Source: an uncultured Paludibacter sp. (lineage in GTDB: Bacteria; Bacteroidota; Bacteroidia; Bacteroidales; Paludibacteraceae). Taken from it: a DNA stretch of 54,264 nt. Position numbers and translations under genes: made by a program. The stretch spans positions 1-54,264 of the forward strand of contig CALFXE010000045.1 in assembly GCA_937927845.1 (NCBI GenBank), given 5' to 3'. Below the pieces are notes generated by a model. The model saw nothing but the letters and a program-made list of their open reading frames with translations. It searched no databases and was not told where the DNA came from. The stretch's first letter is position 1. Each line of letters starts with the position of its first letter. Shown here in pieces: positions 7,742-17,245 of this stretch.

Positions 7742-9310
7742 TTAAAATCCAAAGTCATCAAGCTCGATTTCTTCTTTTTCATCGAATTCTAATGCTATAG
7801 TAGTGTGTTTGTCCTGACCTTCAACAAAAATTGCTTTCCAAGGTAAAGCAGGACAAATAAATTCGCAACCTCCACAACCAACACATATTTCTTGATTAAT
7901 CTCAGGAATTGTTAGGTGATTTTTATATGGTATCATATGCACCGCTTGTGTCGGACAGTGTTCTGAGCATGCTCCGCAACTTGTTTCATCTGTGTAAACT
8001 ATACAATTTTCTAAATAAAGCTGTACTCTACCAATTTGTGTGTGATGCTTGGTTTCTTTTTTGATTGAGCTTAGTGCGCCGGTCGGACAAACATCTGCGC
8101 AAATCGTACAATCGTAGTTGCAAAACTGATTTGTGAAATTGAGCATAGGCTGCATAATGCCTCCTATACCATACTCAAACAATGAGGGTTCTATGATTTG
8201 AGCAGGGCATTTACTTACGCATAGATGACATGATGTGCATTGACGTGAGAATTTATTTATGTCCATTGCTCCGGGTGGCATTATTGGTTTTTTACGTTTT
8301 ACATCCTTTTTTTCGCCGAGATGTAATACTTTGTCTGCAAATAATTTTATGCTTAATAATGATGCGGCAAATGTTAATGTTAAAAAACGTCTTCTGTAAT
8401 TGAATGTTACATTGCTAACTTCAGAGTTATGTTGATGATTATCAGCTTTTACTCTTGAATGACCCATTATTGATGATTTGTATTGTAATCCATTTTCGCT
8501 ACACGCCTCAATGCAGTTAAAGCAATTGATACATCTTGAAGTATCAACTTTCATGTTTCTAAAATCGATACAAGAGGCTTTACATTCACGTGCACATTTT
8601 CCGCATAATATACATTTTACTTTGTCAAATCTAATCTGATATATAGAAAATTTACTGATTAAGCCTAAAAATGTTCCGACCGGACATACAGTATTACAAT
8701 ATATTCTCCCATTCTTCCAAGATAAAATGCCTATTAATACTATCATGATAAGTGATAATATTGTCGATATGATGCTTAAAAGATAAATTGTTACCGTGTA
8801 AAAGGTATAATTGCCCATCGAATTTAATACTGATGCTAAGATATTGTTTCCTGCCATATATACAGGTTTGAATATGTGAACCATTATTCGTCCGAATATA
8901 CTATAAGGATCTAATAGACCTATCAGGAAAGTAAATCCAAAAACAAATGCGATGACTGTAATTCCAAGAAATAACCATCGTAGGATGTTTAGTGGTTTTA
9001 GATATTTGTATTTTCTTTTGTGTTTTTTGTTTGATAATCTTTTCCTTAGCCAGCTTATAATATCTTGATAAATGCCTAATGGACATACGGAGGAGCAATA
9101 TATTCTTCCGAAAATAAATGTAAGCGATAGTAAAACAAGTAATACCAACCAATTTAAAGAAAGAATAGCGGGGATTAATTGTATTTCTCCTAAAAAGTGC
9201 AATTTATTTGATAGCAATCCTGAAAAATCTACGAAATACAGGCATATTAATAGAAAAAACAGAATTGATACGGAGATGCGGATTTTTCTAAGCATATTTT
9301 TATTATACAA
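7742..9310 (-). CDS. Membrane polyferredoxin (NapH/CcoG-like 4Fe-4S protein)
   Basis: 522 residues. The N-terminal half has about five transmembrane segments with two NapH-like cysteine motifs on loops (GRIYCSSVCPLGIYQD near 70-85 and GRIYCNTVCPVGTF near 200-215). A long soluble region follows with many 4Fe-4S motifs: CILCGKCARECKASC, CINCFNCIEAC, CTSCHLCVSKCP, CDCTICADVCPTGAL-like, CGACSEHCP and CVGCGGCEFICP. A twin-arginine-like YRRRFLTLTF sits near residue 315 between the two halves, as if a Tat-type ferredoxin had been fused to a membrane anchor. It is probably an electron-transfer subunit moving electrons between the quinone pool or cytoplasm and a periplasmic partner. It is the second gene of a minus-strand pair, 51 nt after the DUF362 gene. 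Donor and acceptor are unknown. Confidence 0.82.
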   Translation of the reverse strand: MYNKNMLRKIRISVSILFFLLICLYFVDFSGLLSNKLHFLGEIQLIPAILSLNWLVLLVLLSLTFIFGRIYCSSVCPLGIYQDIISWLRKRLSNKKHKRKYKYLKPLNILRWLFLGITVIAFVFGFTFLIGLLDPYSIFGRIMVHIFKPVYMAGNNILASVLNSMGNYTFYTVTIYLLSIISTILSLIMIVLIGILSWKNGRIYCNTVCPVGTFLGLISKFSIYQIRFDKVKCILCGKCARECKASCIDFRNMKVDTSRCINCFNCIEACSENGLQYKSSIMGHSRVKADNHQHNSEVSNVTFNYRRRFLTLTFAASLLSIKLFADKVLHLGEKKDVKRKKPIMPPGAMDINKFSRQCTSCHLCVSKCPAQIIEPSLFEYGIGGIMQPMLNFTNQFCNYDCTICADVCPTGALSSIKKETKHHTQIGRVQLYLENCIVYTDETSCGACSEHCPTQAVHMIPYKNHLTIPEINQEICVGCGGCEFICPALPWKAIFVEGQDKHTTIALEFDEKEEIELDDFGF

Positions 9311-9361
9311 AAGCTGTCTACAATAATTACTATATGATAATCACTATGCAGTAATAACTAC

Positions 9362-10309
9362 TCAAATCCTGATACGTTTGATTTTCAATTTATTAAGTTG
9401 CATTGTGCCACTGTTAAGTTTGTCAGCCATACTGATATATTTAATGTCTTCAAGTGGCATCTCTCTTATTTGATTGAAGAAATTTGTTGCTGCCGTATCA
9501 ACTGCCACTATGTCCTGAGAAATAAACAGTGCTTTTGACAAAACCACATCAGCTTCATTGCGACCGCGCGGACCGTTATCTTTCATTACTCGATACGCAT
9601 CAACAATATTAAGCACCGGACGTTTTGAGAAAGTACTTATGTCGGCTATACATTGTTGAAGATTGTTTGCGTGAAAATATCGCCTGTCCCAGACAATACC
9701 CATTAGATTTTTCATGGCAATACTCATTTTTGCACCACCATGATTTTTCAAAACCGGAACATTAATCCACACATCAGACTCCAATATTGCTTTATGAATT
9801 TTGGCTGTTTTTAAGGTTTGAGCTTTGGGTAAATCGACTTTATTATAATATGATTCTAAGTCGGCAGGTATTACTTTAGCTCCAACTGCTTTTGCCGCAG
9901 CTTCAATGCCGCTATTCGTGTAGCATTTTTTCCAATCGTCACATGTGTGATCGAAAACGATAACTTCGGATGCTCCGGCATCATAACATTGTTTGATGAT
10001 TTCCTTTATAAGGTCGGGATTTGTATTTGCAGCCAGATCAGGAGTTTTGTCCCACCCAATATTAGGTTTAACTACAACCTTCTGACCTTTGGAAATGAAT
10101 TTTTTCATTCCTCCTAATTCTGATATAGCTTTCTGGAACATTGTTGTCGGTTCTCCGCCTAATACAGCAACTAAATCATATGTTTCAGCGGGAGTTGTAG
10201 GTGACTCTCCTTTAAAATGTTGCGACATGAGAGTCATCGCTTTGTTATCCCTAATCGTTGCAACTGCTCCTGCCAGAGCAATAGATCTAAGAAAATCGCG
10301 TCTATCCAT
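9362..10309 (-). CDS. DUF362 domain protein with Tat signal
   Basis: 315 residues. Begins MDRRDFLRSIALAGA, a twin-arginine export signal, which implies folding with a cofactor before export. The rest is a DUF362 domain: VVVKPNIGWDK (about 81-91), EVIVFDHTCDDW, NVPVLKNHGGAKMSIAMKN, and VDTAATNFF. DUF362 proteins are often linked to iron-sulfur proteins but have no settled activity; no cysteine cluster motif is visible here. It precedes the polyferredoxin gene on the same strand and is probably co-transcribed from the promoter at 10344-10373, so the two likely form a redox pair. Confidence 0.85.
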   Translation of the reverse strand: MDRRDFLRSIALAGAVATIRDNKAMTLMSQHFKGESPTTPAETYDLVAVLGGEPTTMFQKAISELGGMKKFISKGQKVVVKPNIGWDKTPDLAANTNPDLIKEIIKQCYDAGASEVIVFDHTCDDWKKCYTNSGIEAAAKAVGAKVIPADLESYYNKVDLPKAQTLKTAKIHKAILESDVWINVPVLKNHGGAKMSIAMKNLMGIVWDRRYFHANNLQQCIADISTFSKRPVLNIVDAYRVMKDNGPRGRNEADVVLSKALFISQDIVAVDTAATNFFNQIREMPLEDIKYISMADKLNSGTMQLNKLKIKRIRI

Positions 10310-10343
10310 AATTATAATGTTATAAAGGAAAATAATTTGCTGA

Positions 10344-10373
10344 CAAATATAAGAAAAATTATAAGTTTAACAA
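10344..10373 (-). promoter_or_regulatory. Promoter of the DUF362/polyferredoxin operon
   Basis: On the minus strand TTG (complement of 10371-10373), 19 nt, then TATATTTG (complement of 10344-10351), matching the Bacteroidota -33/-7 pattern. It would start transcription about 25-30 nt upstream of the ATG. Confidence 0.7.
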
Positions 10374-10478
10374 TAACGATTATTGCCTGCTGCACCGAGA
10401 CCGATTTATATTTTACAAATGAACAAAGTGTAAATATTATTTGTTAAATTGAGTGTATTTTGGATATTTTTTTGAACA

Positions 10479-10802
10479 ATGTTAATATGTGGAGCTATGC
10501 GAACACTGAATTTGGAATACATTAATTTGCAGTTACAGTACATAATAGTTCCATTAATTTTCCTGGTCATATTACTACAGGTCGGTAAAGCACAAACAAA
10601 TGAGTTAATCACTAAATTCAATCACAGTATCAATACCGAAGAGCGATTTGCGTTAGCCATGGATTTATGTCGATCGTATATTAACACTTCGCCCGATACG
10701 TCACTTGTATTTTTAAACGAAGTGATGACCGATAGTGCTAAGGTAAAGGACAAGGTATTAGTAGGAGATTGTTTAAATGCAAAGTGTATGGCGATAGATT
10801 AA
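10479..10802 (+). pseudogene. Short exported protein, probably an N-terminal fragment of a TPR sensor
   Basis: 107 codons (or 101 from the ATG at 10497). A hydrophobic stretch IIVPLIFLVILLQVGKAQ looks like a signal peptide. The following ~70 residues (ERFALAMDLCRSYI, DTSLVFLNEVM, VLVGDCLNAKCMAI) resemble the start of the tetratricopeptide arrays found in Bacteroidota sensor kinases and LuxR-type regulators, but the frame then stops. No continuation in another frame was recognised. It is read as a truncated remnant; a genuine small secreted protein cannot be excluded. Confidence 0.4.
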
Positions 10803-10862
10803 AACATAATTGAACAAATTTATTTAAAACATAATTGAATAACTAATTTAACAATCAATCAA

Positions 10863-12515
10863 ATGAAAAAACTAATTTTATTAACAGCCATCTTGAGTAT
10901 TATCACTTTAGGTATTACCGCTCAAAAGGTAGAAAACAGTACAGGAAAAGCCAGTAAAACTCTGAAATCAAACTTCTATTTCTCCACCCTTCAGCTTCAA
11001 AATGGAAATGTAGCTGTTATATATGGAGGTAAGAAACCTGAAGTACACGAATTCGATAAGAATGGAAAATTTATTGAAATTCGTACAGGTTTGGATGATG
11101 TTCTGTCAGCAATACCACAAGCGGAAAGCAGTACGTATGATAATTTTGTGAATGCATACAATGTAAAAAAAGGATATGGACTGAACGTGATGTATCCTTC
11201 GACCACCGCTGTAGGGGCATTGACTTTAGACTATGGTGTGCTATCATTGGATGAAAGGGAAGAAGGAAAGGTCAGCTTTGTATATGGCTTTAAAACAACC
11301 AAAGACAAATCATCTAAATTGAAAATAAATGATACTTGGAAAACAGAATATCATGGTGCCAGAACCATTACTCAATCGAATAGAAACCCATATGTCTTTA
11401 CTTCGAACTCAGGAATATCACGCTCGTATTGGTTGGGTGGTGGTATGACCACAGTTGATGGAGCTACACAAATAGCAGGGGTTATCAACGAAAAAGTAAG
11501 CACCTCTTCACCCTCTCCATACAATAGAAACAGACTCATATCATTTAAAATCAGTTATGGCGAAGATTCAATATCACATACCATTCATGAAATGAAACAT
11601 CCCATGCAGAAGATAAATGTAAGTGCTGATGCTCAAAATAATATGATTGTATTAACCATGCCGGTTGCAGCACCTTCTACCGTAAAAGAACAAAACGCAT
11701 TAAATGCAGAAGGTACGGAAAAGACCAATCTATATCTATATAGGTTCGATGCTGACAATAAATTTGTAGATGAACACGAGCTTAGTCCGGGACTATCCAA
11801 TGTTGATTATCAGGTATTCGCTGTGGGCAACAAATCATTTATTATAGGAACAGGAGAAGCCGGCTCAAAGCCGGATAAATACAGATGGAACGGTACAGCA
11901 TCTAAAGTAGATGCGTTTTTAATTACGGAAATAGCTAAAGATGGTACAGTAGCTCCATTCAAACAATATGCAGCAAAGGATTTCACAAATAAGTTAGTCT
12001 TAAATGGTGTAAAGAAGCTTGCAGGCATCAAATTTTATCAAGCAGAAACCTTGGCAAATGGAGGTGCTTTCCTCTTCGGATGGGCAGCCAGTCAAGTTAA
12101 TGTAGGTGCATTGATATCCCCACAAGGAGAATTGTTGAAATTATATGCATTTCCTTACATGGACTTAAAGAAAAACAGAATTGCCTTGCAGCAAATTCAT
12201 GCCGAAGGAGATAAGATATATGTGATTTTAGCGGAACAACCGATTGCACTTTCCAATCAGGTAGAAAAAGAAGGTACACGTTTAACAGGTACTCATACAC
12301 ATCAGATGATTGCCATGTACCATTTAAGCAATATATTTATCATCGATGGTAAAGATGGACAACAAACGAACCACATCAATTTAAGTAAATCAGTAAAAGA
12401 TTTCTATACCTTGGGAGATACACCCGCTTTATTTACTAAGGATGGCGTATTTATCCCCGGTAGAATTAAAGCAAACGACGGTAATAAAATAACTATGGTG
12501 AAATTGCCTTATTAA
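10863..12515 (+). CDS. Exported protein of unknown function
   Basis: 550 residues. Standard signal peptide (MKKLILLTAILSIITLGITAQ). The mature part is rich in beta strand, with recurring patterns of the kind seen in beta-propellers (for example LQNGNVAVIYGGKKPEVHEFD, ISFKISYGEDS, LYLYRFDADNKFV, AFLFGWAASQVNVGAL). No lipobox, no T9SS sorting domain and no transmembrane segment, so it is probably periplasmic. I do not recognise the family. Convergent with the TonB receptor gene, with which it shares the terminator at 12543-12584. Confidence 0.6.
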   Translation: MKKLILLTAILSIITLGITAQKVENSTGKASKTLKSNFYFSTLQLQNGNVAVIYGGKKPEVHEFDKNGKFIEIRTGLDDVLSAIPQAESSTYDNFVNAYNVKKGYGLNVMYPSTTAVGALTLDYGVLSLDEREEGKVSFVYGFKTTKDKSSKLKINDTWKTEYHGARTITQSNRNPYVFTSNSGISRSYWLGGGMTTVDGATQIAGVINEKVSTSSPSPYNRNRLISFKISYGEDSISHTIHEMKHPMQKINVSADAQNNMIVLTMPVAAPSTVKEQNALNAEGTEKTNLYLYRFDADNKFVDEHELSPGLSNVDYQVFAVGNKSFIIGTGEAGSKPDKYRWNGTASKVDAFLITEIAKDGTVAPFKQYAAKDFTNKLVLNGVKKLAGIKFYQAETLANGGAFLFGWAASQVNVGALISPQGELLKLYAFPYMDLKKNRIALQQIHAEGDKIYVILAEQPIALSNQVEKEGTRLTGTHTHQMIAMYHLSNIFIIDGKDGQQTNHINLSKSVKDFYTLGDTPALFTKDGVFIPGRIKANDGNKITMVKLPY

Positions 12516-12542
12516 ATGATATAACATAAAATAGAATAAGTA

Positions 12543-12584
12543 AAAAAAGCCAACTACAATCATTGCGATATAGTTGGCTTTTTT
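12543..12584. terminator. Bidirectional terminator between convergent genes
   Basis: 14-bp perfect stem (aaaaaagccaacta, 12543-12556, with its reverse complement, 12571-12584). It gives a T-run on both strands, so it serves both the exported-protein gene and the TonB receptor gene. Confidence 0.9.
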
Positions 12585-12590
12585 GTGTTG

Positions 12591-15500
12591 TTAATTAAAT
12601 ATATACCTCACACTTAATTGCATGTAATAGGTTGAACTGTAACCTATGTTAGGTGTGAATGATTGAGTGAGCACTTCTGTACCATTCTTAGTGAAATTAA
12701 ACACAGGCTTTTGTGGGTTTGCTGCATTTTGTACTTGTGATAGATTGGCAATTTTCAAGAAATTGTTTTTACCGTAATAATAACGATTACCCCACGCATC
12801 ATTCAACAAATTACTGAAATTCATAATATCTAAACCTACCTGTAAAGTGTTACGTTTACCATGCACATCCATATAAAAATCTTGCATGATTTTTAAGTTG
12901 AATGTGTTCAACCAAGGATATAAAACGCCGCCTCTTTCAGCATACTTTCCTTTGTTTTTACTTAGATATTTATCTTGTGCAACAAAATTCCAGAAGTCAG
13001 CTCTCTGATCATCAGCAGAATAACCCGCTACATCAACAAATTCAATTTCACTGTCATCTTTTGGAATATAGATGATAGATGCTCCACCACCATCATTTAA
13101 AATACTGCTTTCATAAACATAAGAGAAACGACCTTGATGTGCTCCGTCATAGAATAATGAAACAGTTGTAGCAAAATGTTTTGCATATTCTTTACGATAT
13201 GATAGAGAAGCTACAACACGATGTGGAAGTACATAACCGGAATATCCCATAGTGTAATCGTTTGAGCCAAAAACAGTTGCATCATTATACCAAGCTGAAC
13301 CTATTTGGTCGCCTATACCATCTCGTGAACTTTTTGCACCACTATGTGTGTAAGACGCAGTAGCGGATAAACCAAAATCAAAGTTTTTCTCCAATTTGGC
13401 AGTTACTGAATAATAATAATTGCTACCTCCATTTTTCAATAGATATGCATTGTTTAGAGATTGATAATATTCTCTTCTTGAAATAAGGCGATTGTCTACA
13501 TAATTTGGAATTTGATAGTAGGTGCTTTTTAAACCGGCATTTTCAACTACAACAGAATTTATATCTTTACTATAAATACCTTCTAAGGTAGCTAAAATAC
13601 CACCCGGTAATTTGGCATCTAATGCAATACTGCTTTTCCAGTTTTGTGGCAATTTTAAGTTTTCATCTAAAATAGTTACTTGCGAAGGCATAGCAGGTTC
13701 GGCAGGATTAAATCCGGTTGGATAAATCTCATTCATAATTTCATTGATAGTTGGTTTGAAAGCGGGTGCCATACCAAGTGACGCTTGGGTAACAGTTGTT
13801 TGTAATACACCGGCATCACTTGCTTGTGAAACTATCCAAACAAAAGGAATAGTACCTGTGAAAAGTCCGCTACCACCACGAAGCACTAACGAACGATCGC
13901 CTAAAATATCATAATTGAAGCCTATTCGTGGCGATATCATAACACTTGCATTGGGCAATTTACCGGTATCAAAATGCTTTCCTCCGAAATCTAAATCAAA
14001 TACCTTTTGATTGAAAGTATTTAAAGGAGGGTAGAAGGGAAGATCTAAACGTAAACCACCTGTTAGTTTTAATTGATCTGAAACCGAATATTCATCTTGT
14101 GCATACACAGTAAATTGATTGAAAACGAAAGATGGAAATGCTTGTTTCAATTCTGAATTATTAGGATGTGTAATTGCAAAAGCTATTGGAGATGCTCCAT
14201 TTACAAAATCATCCCAAGAATCGAACGCATAATATCCTGTACCAAAGCGTTGGAAACCATTTTTAGTGTTATTGTATTCGAATTGAAGTCCGGTAGTAAT
14301 ATTATGTGAACCTAAATTGAAAGTCAAGTTATCTGTAACAGTGAAGGATTGCACTTTACGAAGATTTCCATAAGAGAACAATTCTGTACCGAAGCTCACA
14401 TAGGGTTTACCATCTTTCAGAATATCAACAAATGGGAATAAAATATTGCCTCCTGTAGAACGCGGTTCATCTTGGTCGATGTAAGTCAGACGTAATACAT
14501 TATTCATATTTCCGAACTTAGAATTTAATTCAGCAGCGATAGAAGAGAAATTTTGCTCAGAAAAATAACCTGAGTTTTTATACCACATCGCATGCATTTT
14601 CGTCCTGTTTTCAGTTGTTGTATAAGGTGCCGGAGCAATACCGCTGATAGAAGTACTTGGATAAATAGGATCTTTCTTTTTGGTGATATTATATCGAATA
14701 TTCATGCGATGATTAGCATTTATATTCCAGTCTATACGTGCCAAGAACTTCATACCCGGACTCTCACTTGCATAGCCAGTATAAGGTCCTGTCTCATATC
14801 CATATGTATTCTTGATATATTGGCTCATCATGTCCATATCAGCAACAGTTGGACGAGCAATATTATTATTTCCATCTGTATAAGGATTTTCAGGAGTTGC
14901 TGCCACACGTGATGGACCGGGAACCATAGTTTTTTCTGTTTCAAAATTCAAAAAGAAAAATAACTTATTTTTTATGATAGGTCCGCCAAGTCGTGCCCCA
15001 ATTAAATTATAGCTACTTTCAGATTTATTGAAAGTCTTTCCTGCAACTTTATTTCCTTTGAATCGTTCGTCGTTCATATACGAATAAACAGACCCTCTAA
15101 ATTCATTATCGCCCGAACGTGTTACAGCATTTACGGATGCACCGATAAATCCGCTGTGTCTTACGTCATAAGGCGTAATGCTCACTGAAACTTGTTCAAT
15201 GGCATCTAAAGAAATAGGCGAGCCATTGGCAGGCATACTCTGACCAATTCCAAATTTATTATTGAAAGAAGCACCGTCTATTGTAATATTGTTTTGACGA
15301 TATGTACCACCACCAATCGCAGCACCGTTGGCTTGTGGTGTCAGGCGAGTAATGTCTGTTAAATCGCGATTCACAGTAGGCATGGTTTCGATATTGCGTC
15401 TTGTAATATTGGTGGTTGCACCTGCTTGATCGCTACTCATATTTGAAAAGCGGGAAGCCACGATTTCAACTTCCTGTAAAGCAATATCACTCTCTTTTAA

Positions 15501-15824
15501 AGTCAGGTTAAGGATAGCAGTCTCTCCTAACGACAACTGTATATCCGTTACTTTTACTGTGTTATAACCTAAATATGAAATGGTTAGCTCATAAGGTCCA
15601 CCTACACGCATATTAGCTATGCGATAATGTCCCTTGAAGTCGGTGGTACTACCATATTGAGTACCCGAAGGTGTGTGCACTGCTACAACCGTAGTACCGA
15701 TAAGTGCTCCACCCTTTTCATCGGAAATCGTACCACTTAAGCCTGAGGTTGTTATCTGTGAATGTACAGTAGTAACACCTATAACAAGCAATAATAAAAA
15801 CAGAAGCTTTGTTTTCTTTACCAT
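12591..15824 (-). CDS. Oar-like TonB-dependent outer membrane receptor
   Basis: 1077 residues. Signal peptide (to about 22), then a carboxypeptidase-regulatory-like domain (SGTISDEKGGALIGTTVVAV, about 30-110), then a plug domain (IETMPTVNRDLTDITRLTPQ; NNITIDGASFNN; GASVNAVTRSGDNEFRGSVY, about 145-245) and a long beta barrel ending in the aromatic pattern YYMQLSVRYIFN. The VNAVTRSG-N-F-GS signature and the lack of a SusD partner point to the Oar subfamily rather than SusC. Oar proteins mediate adhesion, protease or other export in some bacteria; the substrate here is unknown. Monocistronic, divergent from the DUF5689 lipoprotein gene. Confidence 0.87.
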   Translation of the reverse strand: MVKKTKLLFLLLLVIGVTTVHSQITTSGLSGTISDEKGGALIGTTVVAVHTPSGTQYGSTTDFKGHYRIANMRVGGPYELTISYLGYNTVKVTDIQLSLGETAILNLTLKESDIALQEVEIVASRFSNMSSDQAGATTNITRRNIETMPTVNRDLTDITRLTPQANGAAIGGGTYRQNNITIDGASFNNKFGIGQSMPANGSPISLDAIEQVSVSITPYDVRHSGFIGASVNAVTRSGDNEFRGSVYSYMNDERFKGNKVAGKTFNKSESSYNLIGARLGGPIIKNKLFFFLNFETEKTMVPGPSRVAATPENPYTDGNNNIARPTVADMDMMSQYIKNTYGYETGPYTGYASESPGMKFLARIDWNINANHRMNIRYNITKKKDPIYPSTSISGIAPAPYTTTENRTKMHAMWYKNSGYFSEQNFSSIAAELNSKFGNMNNVLRLTYIDQDEPRSTGGNILFPFVDILKDGKPYVSFGTELFSYGNLRKVQSFTVTDNLTFNLGSHNITTGLQFEYNNTKNGFQRFGTGYYAFDSWDDFVNGASPIAFAITHPNNSELKQAFPSFVFNQFTVYAQDEYSVSDQLKLTGGLRLDLPFYPPLNTFNQKVFDLDFGGKHFDTGKLPNASVMISPRIGFNYDILGDRSLVLRGGSGLFTGTIPFVWIVSQASDAGVLQTTVTQASLGMAPAFKPTINEIMNEIYPTGFNPAEPAMPSQVTILDENLKLPQNWKSSIALDAKLPGGILATLEGIYSKDINSVVVENAGLKSTYYQIPNYVDNRLISRREYYQSLNNAYLLKNGGSNYYYSVTAKLEKNFDFGLSATASYTHSGAKSSRDGIGDQIGSAWYNDATVFGSNDYTMGYSGYVLPHRVVASLSYRKEYAKHFATTVSLFYDGAHQGRFSYVYESSILNDGGGASIIYIPKDDSEIEFVDVAGYSADDQRADFWNFVAQDKYLSKNKGKYAERGGVLYPWLNTFNLKIMQDFYMDVHGKRNTLQVGLDIMNFSNLLNDAWGNRYYYGKNNFLKIANLSQVQNAANPQKPVFNFTKNGTEVLTQSFTPNIGYSSTYYMQLSVRYIFN

Positions 15825-16129
15825 GATGATGAATTTAAAGTGTTAAAATAGTTTGATTTTGTGAAATTTTCTACAAAAATACATAATAAAGTTATGTTTA
15901 TGCATGTTTGTCGCAAAGAAGTTATCAACAAAAACACTCGATTTTTCAAGTTCTAAATTTCTTAATAGAATTTTTTCAACAATATGTAAAATTGAAAATT
16001 TAATGAATATATTTGCACTTTCATAAATCTCAGAAGGTTTAAAATGGTCTTAGTATACGTATTTATTAGAAAATTCAGTAATTAATTCAAACTAAATCAA
16101 TAATCAAATTCAATTAAAAAAAATCTATT
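15825..16129. promoter_or_regulatory. Divergent promoter region
   Basis: 305 nt with no gene. A -7 box for the TonB receptor is seen on the minus strand (TATTTTTG, complement of 15874-15881) and one for the lipoprotein on the plus strand (TATATTTG, 16008-16015). Neither has a good -33 TTTG at the right distance, so both may need an activator. Confidence 0.5.
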
Positions 16130-17107
16130 ATGAAACTAAAACATGTCATTTTTGCTTTCATTGCTACAACTCTTATGGTTGGATGTGATAAACCAATAGA
16201 GTTAATAAGTGTTACTGTTAATCCTTCAAGTATTGTGTTTGAAGAATTGGGTGAAACTGCTAATTTAACTGCAACTCTCGCGCCTTTAGGGGCTGTTGCT
16301 AATGTAGTTTGGGAAAGTTCGGATACAGAAGTTATTACGGTTAGCGGCGATGGTCAAACTGCGGTTGTGACTGCTGTTGGCTATGGTAGTGCTAAAATTA
16401 TTGCTTCAGCCGGAGGCTTTACATCTGAATCTAATATTACTGTAAAGGAAACAGATAGAGCAATGTTCGATTTACCTGAAATTTCTATAGCAGACTTAAA
16501 AGCTTTATATACAGGAACTGATGTAGTTTTGGATGGTACAAAGAAAATGATAGGTGTAGTAACTTCTGATATTGTAGGTGGAAACTCTACTTCTTTGAAA
16601 AACTTAATTGTAACCACCGAAGATAATTCAGCCGGTATTGCCATTCGTTTTTCTGATGCAAATAATGACTATGCAATGGGCGATCAACTTGAAATTAAGT
16701 TGGAAGGTAAATTAACAGCCTATGGTCAGGCAGCTCAGATTGAAATAAAAAAAGAAGGCAACACCTCAAAAATGGGTACTAAAACGATTACTCCCATCGT
16801 AACTACAGTAGAAGCTTTGAATTCCAATTACGATGAATTAGAGTTTTGTGTGGTTACTGTTCAAGGTAAAATCACCCCTGAAGCAGGGAAGGCAAATACT
16901 TTCGGTAATTCAGGATCGCATCAAAGCAATATACTGACCTCAAATGTAAGTGACGAAAATGTGGTGGTGTTTGTTGCGAGATATGCAAACTTTATTGATG
17001 ATGAAATCCCTTCTAATACAGTTGCTGTCACAGGTGTCTTGCAAAGATTTAATGCAACAAAACAGCTTATTGTAAGAAATATAAATGATATTGTAGCAGT
17101 TGAATAA
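16130..17107 (+). CDS. DUF5689 lipoprotein with BIG2-like domain
   Basis: 325 residues. Lipoprotein signal with lipobox LMVGC (lipidated Cys 19). Residues about 25-105 form a bacterial Ig-like BIG2 domain (VTVNPSSIVFEELGETANL; VWESSDTEVITV; AVGYGSAKIIASAGG). Residues about 115-325 match DUF5689 (FDLPEISIADLKALYTG; IGVVTSDIVGGN; IRFSDANNDYAMGDQLEIKL), an OB-fold-like domain common in Bacteroidota surface lipoproteins. Probably anchored in the outer membrane and binding a polymer or partner, but no activity is known. Divergent from the TonB receptor. Confidence 0.8.
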   Translation: MKLKHVIFAFIATTLMVGCDKPIELISVTVNPSSIVFEELGETANLTATLAPLGAVANVVWESSDTEVITVSGDGQTAVVTAVGYGSAKIIASAGGFTSESNITVKETDRAMFDLPEISIADLKALYTGTDVVLDGTKKMIGVVTSDIVGGNSTSLKNLIVTTEDNSAGIAIRFSDANNDYAMGDQLEIKLEGKLTAYGQAAQIEIKKEGNTSKMGTKTITPIVTTVEALNSNYDELEFCVVTVQGKITPEAGKANTFGNSGSHQSNILTSNVSDENVVVFVARYANFIDDEIPSNTVAVTGVLQRFNATKQLIVRNINDIVAVE

Positions 17108-17138
17108 ACTTTAAATATAATATTTTAGGTATATAAAT

Positions 17139-17179
17139 AACGCCGATATACGCAAATTATAATGCAGTATATCGGCGTT
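17139..17179. terminator. Hairpin between convergent genes
   Basis: 12-bp perfect stem at 17139-17150 and 17168-17179 (aacgccgatata and reverse complement). The T tracts are short on both sides, so termination may be moderate. It lies between the lipoprotein and prfC genes, which converge here. Confidence 0.7.
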
Positions 17180-17245
17180 ATAAATATTATCCGTATGCCA
17201 CTTTCTTAGCTAATGAATGGCTATCTTAAATGTATGATGTGTTAC

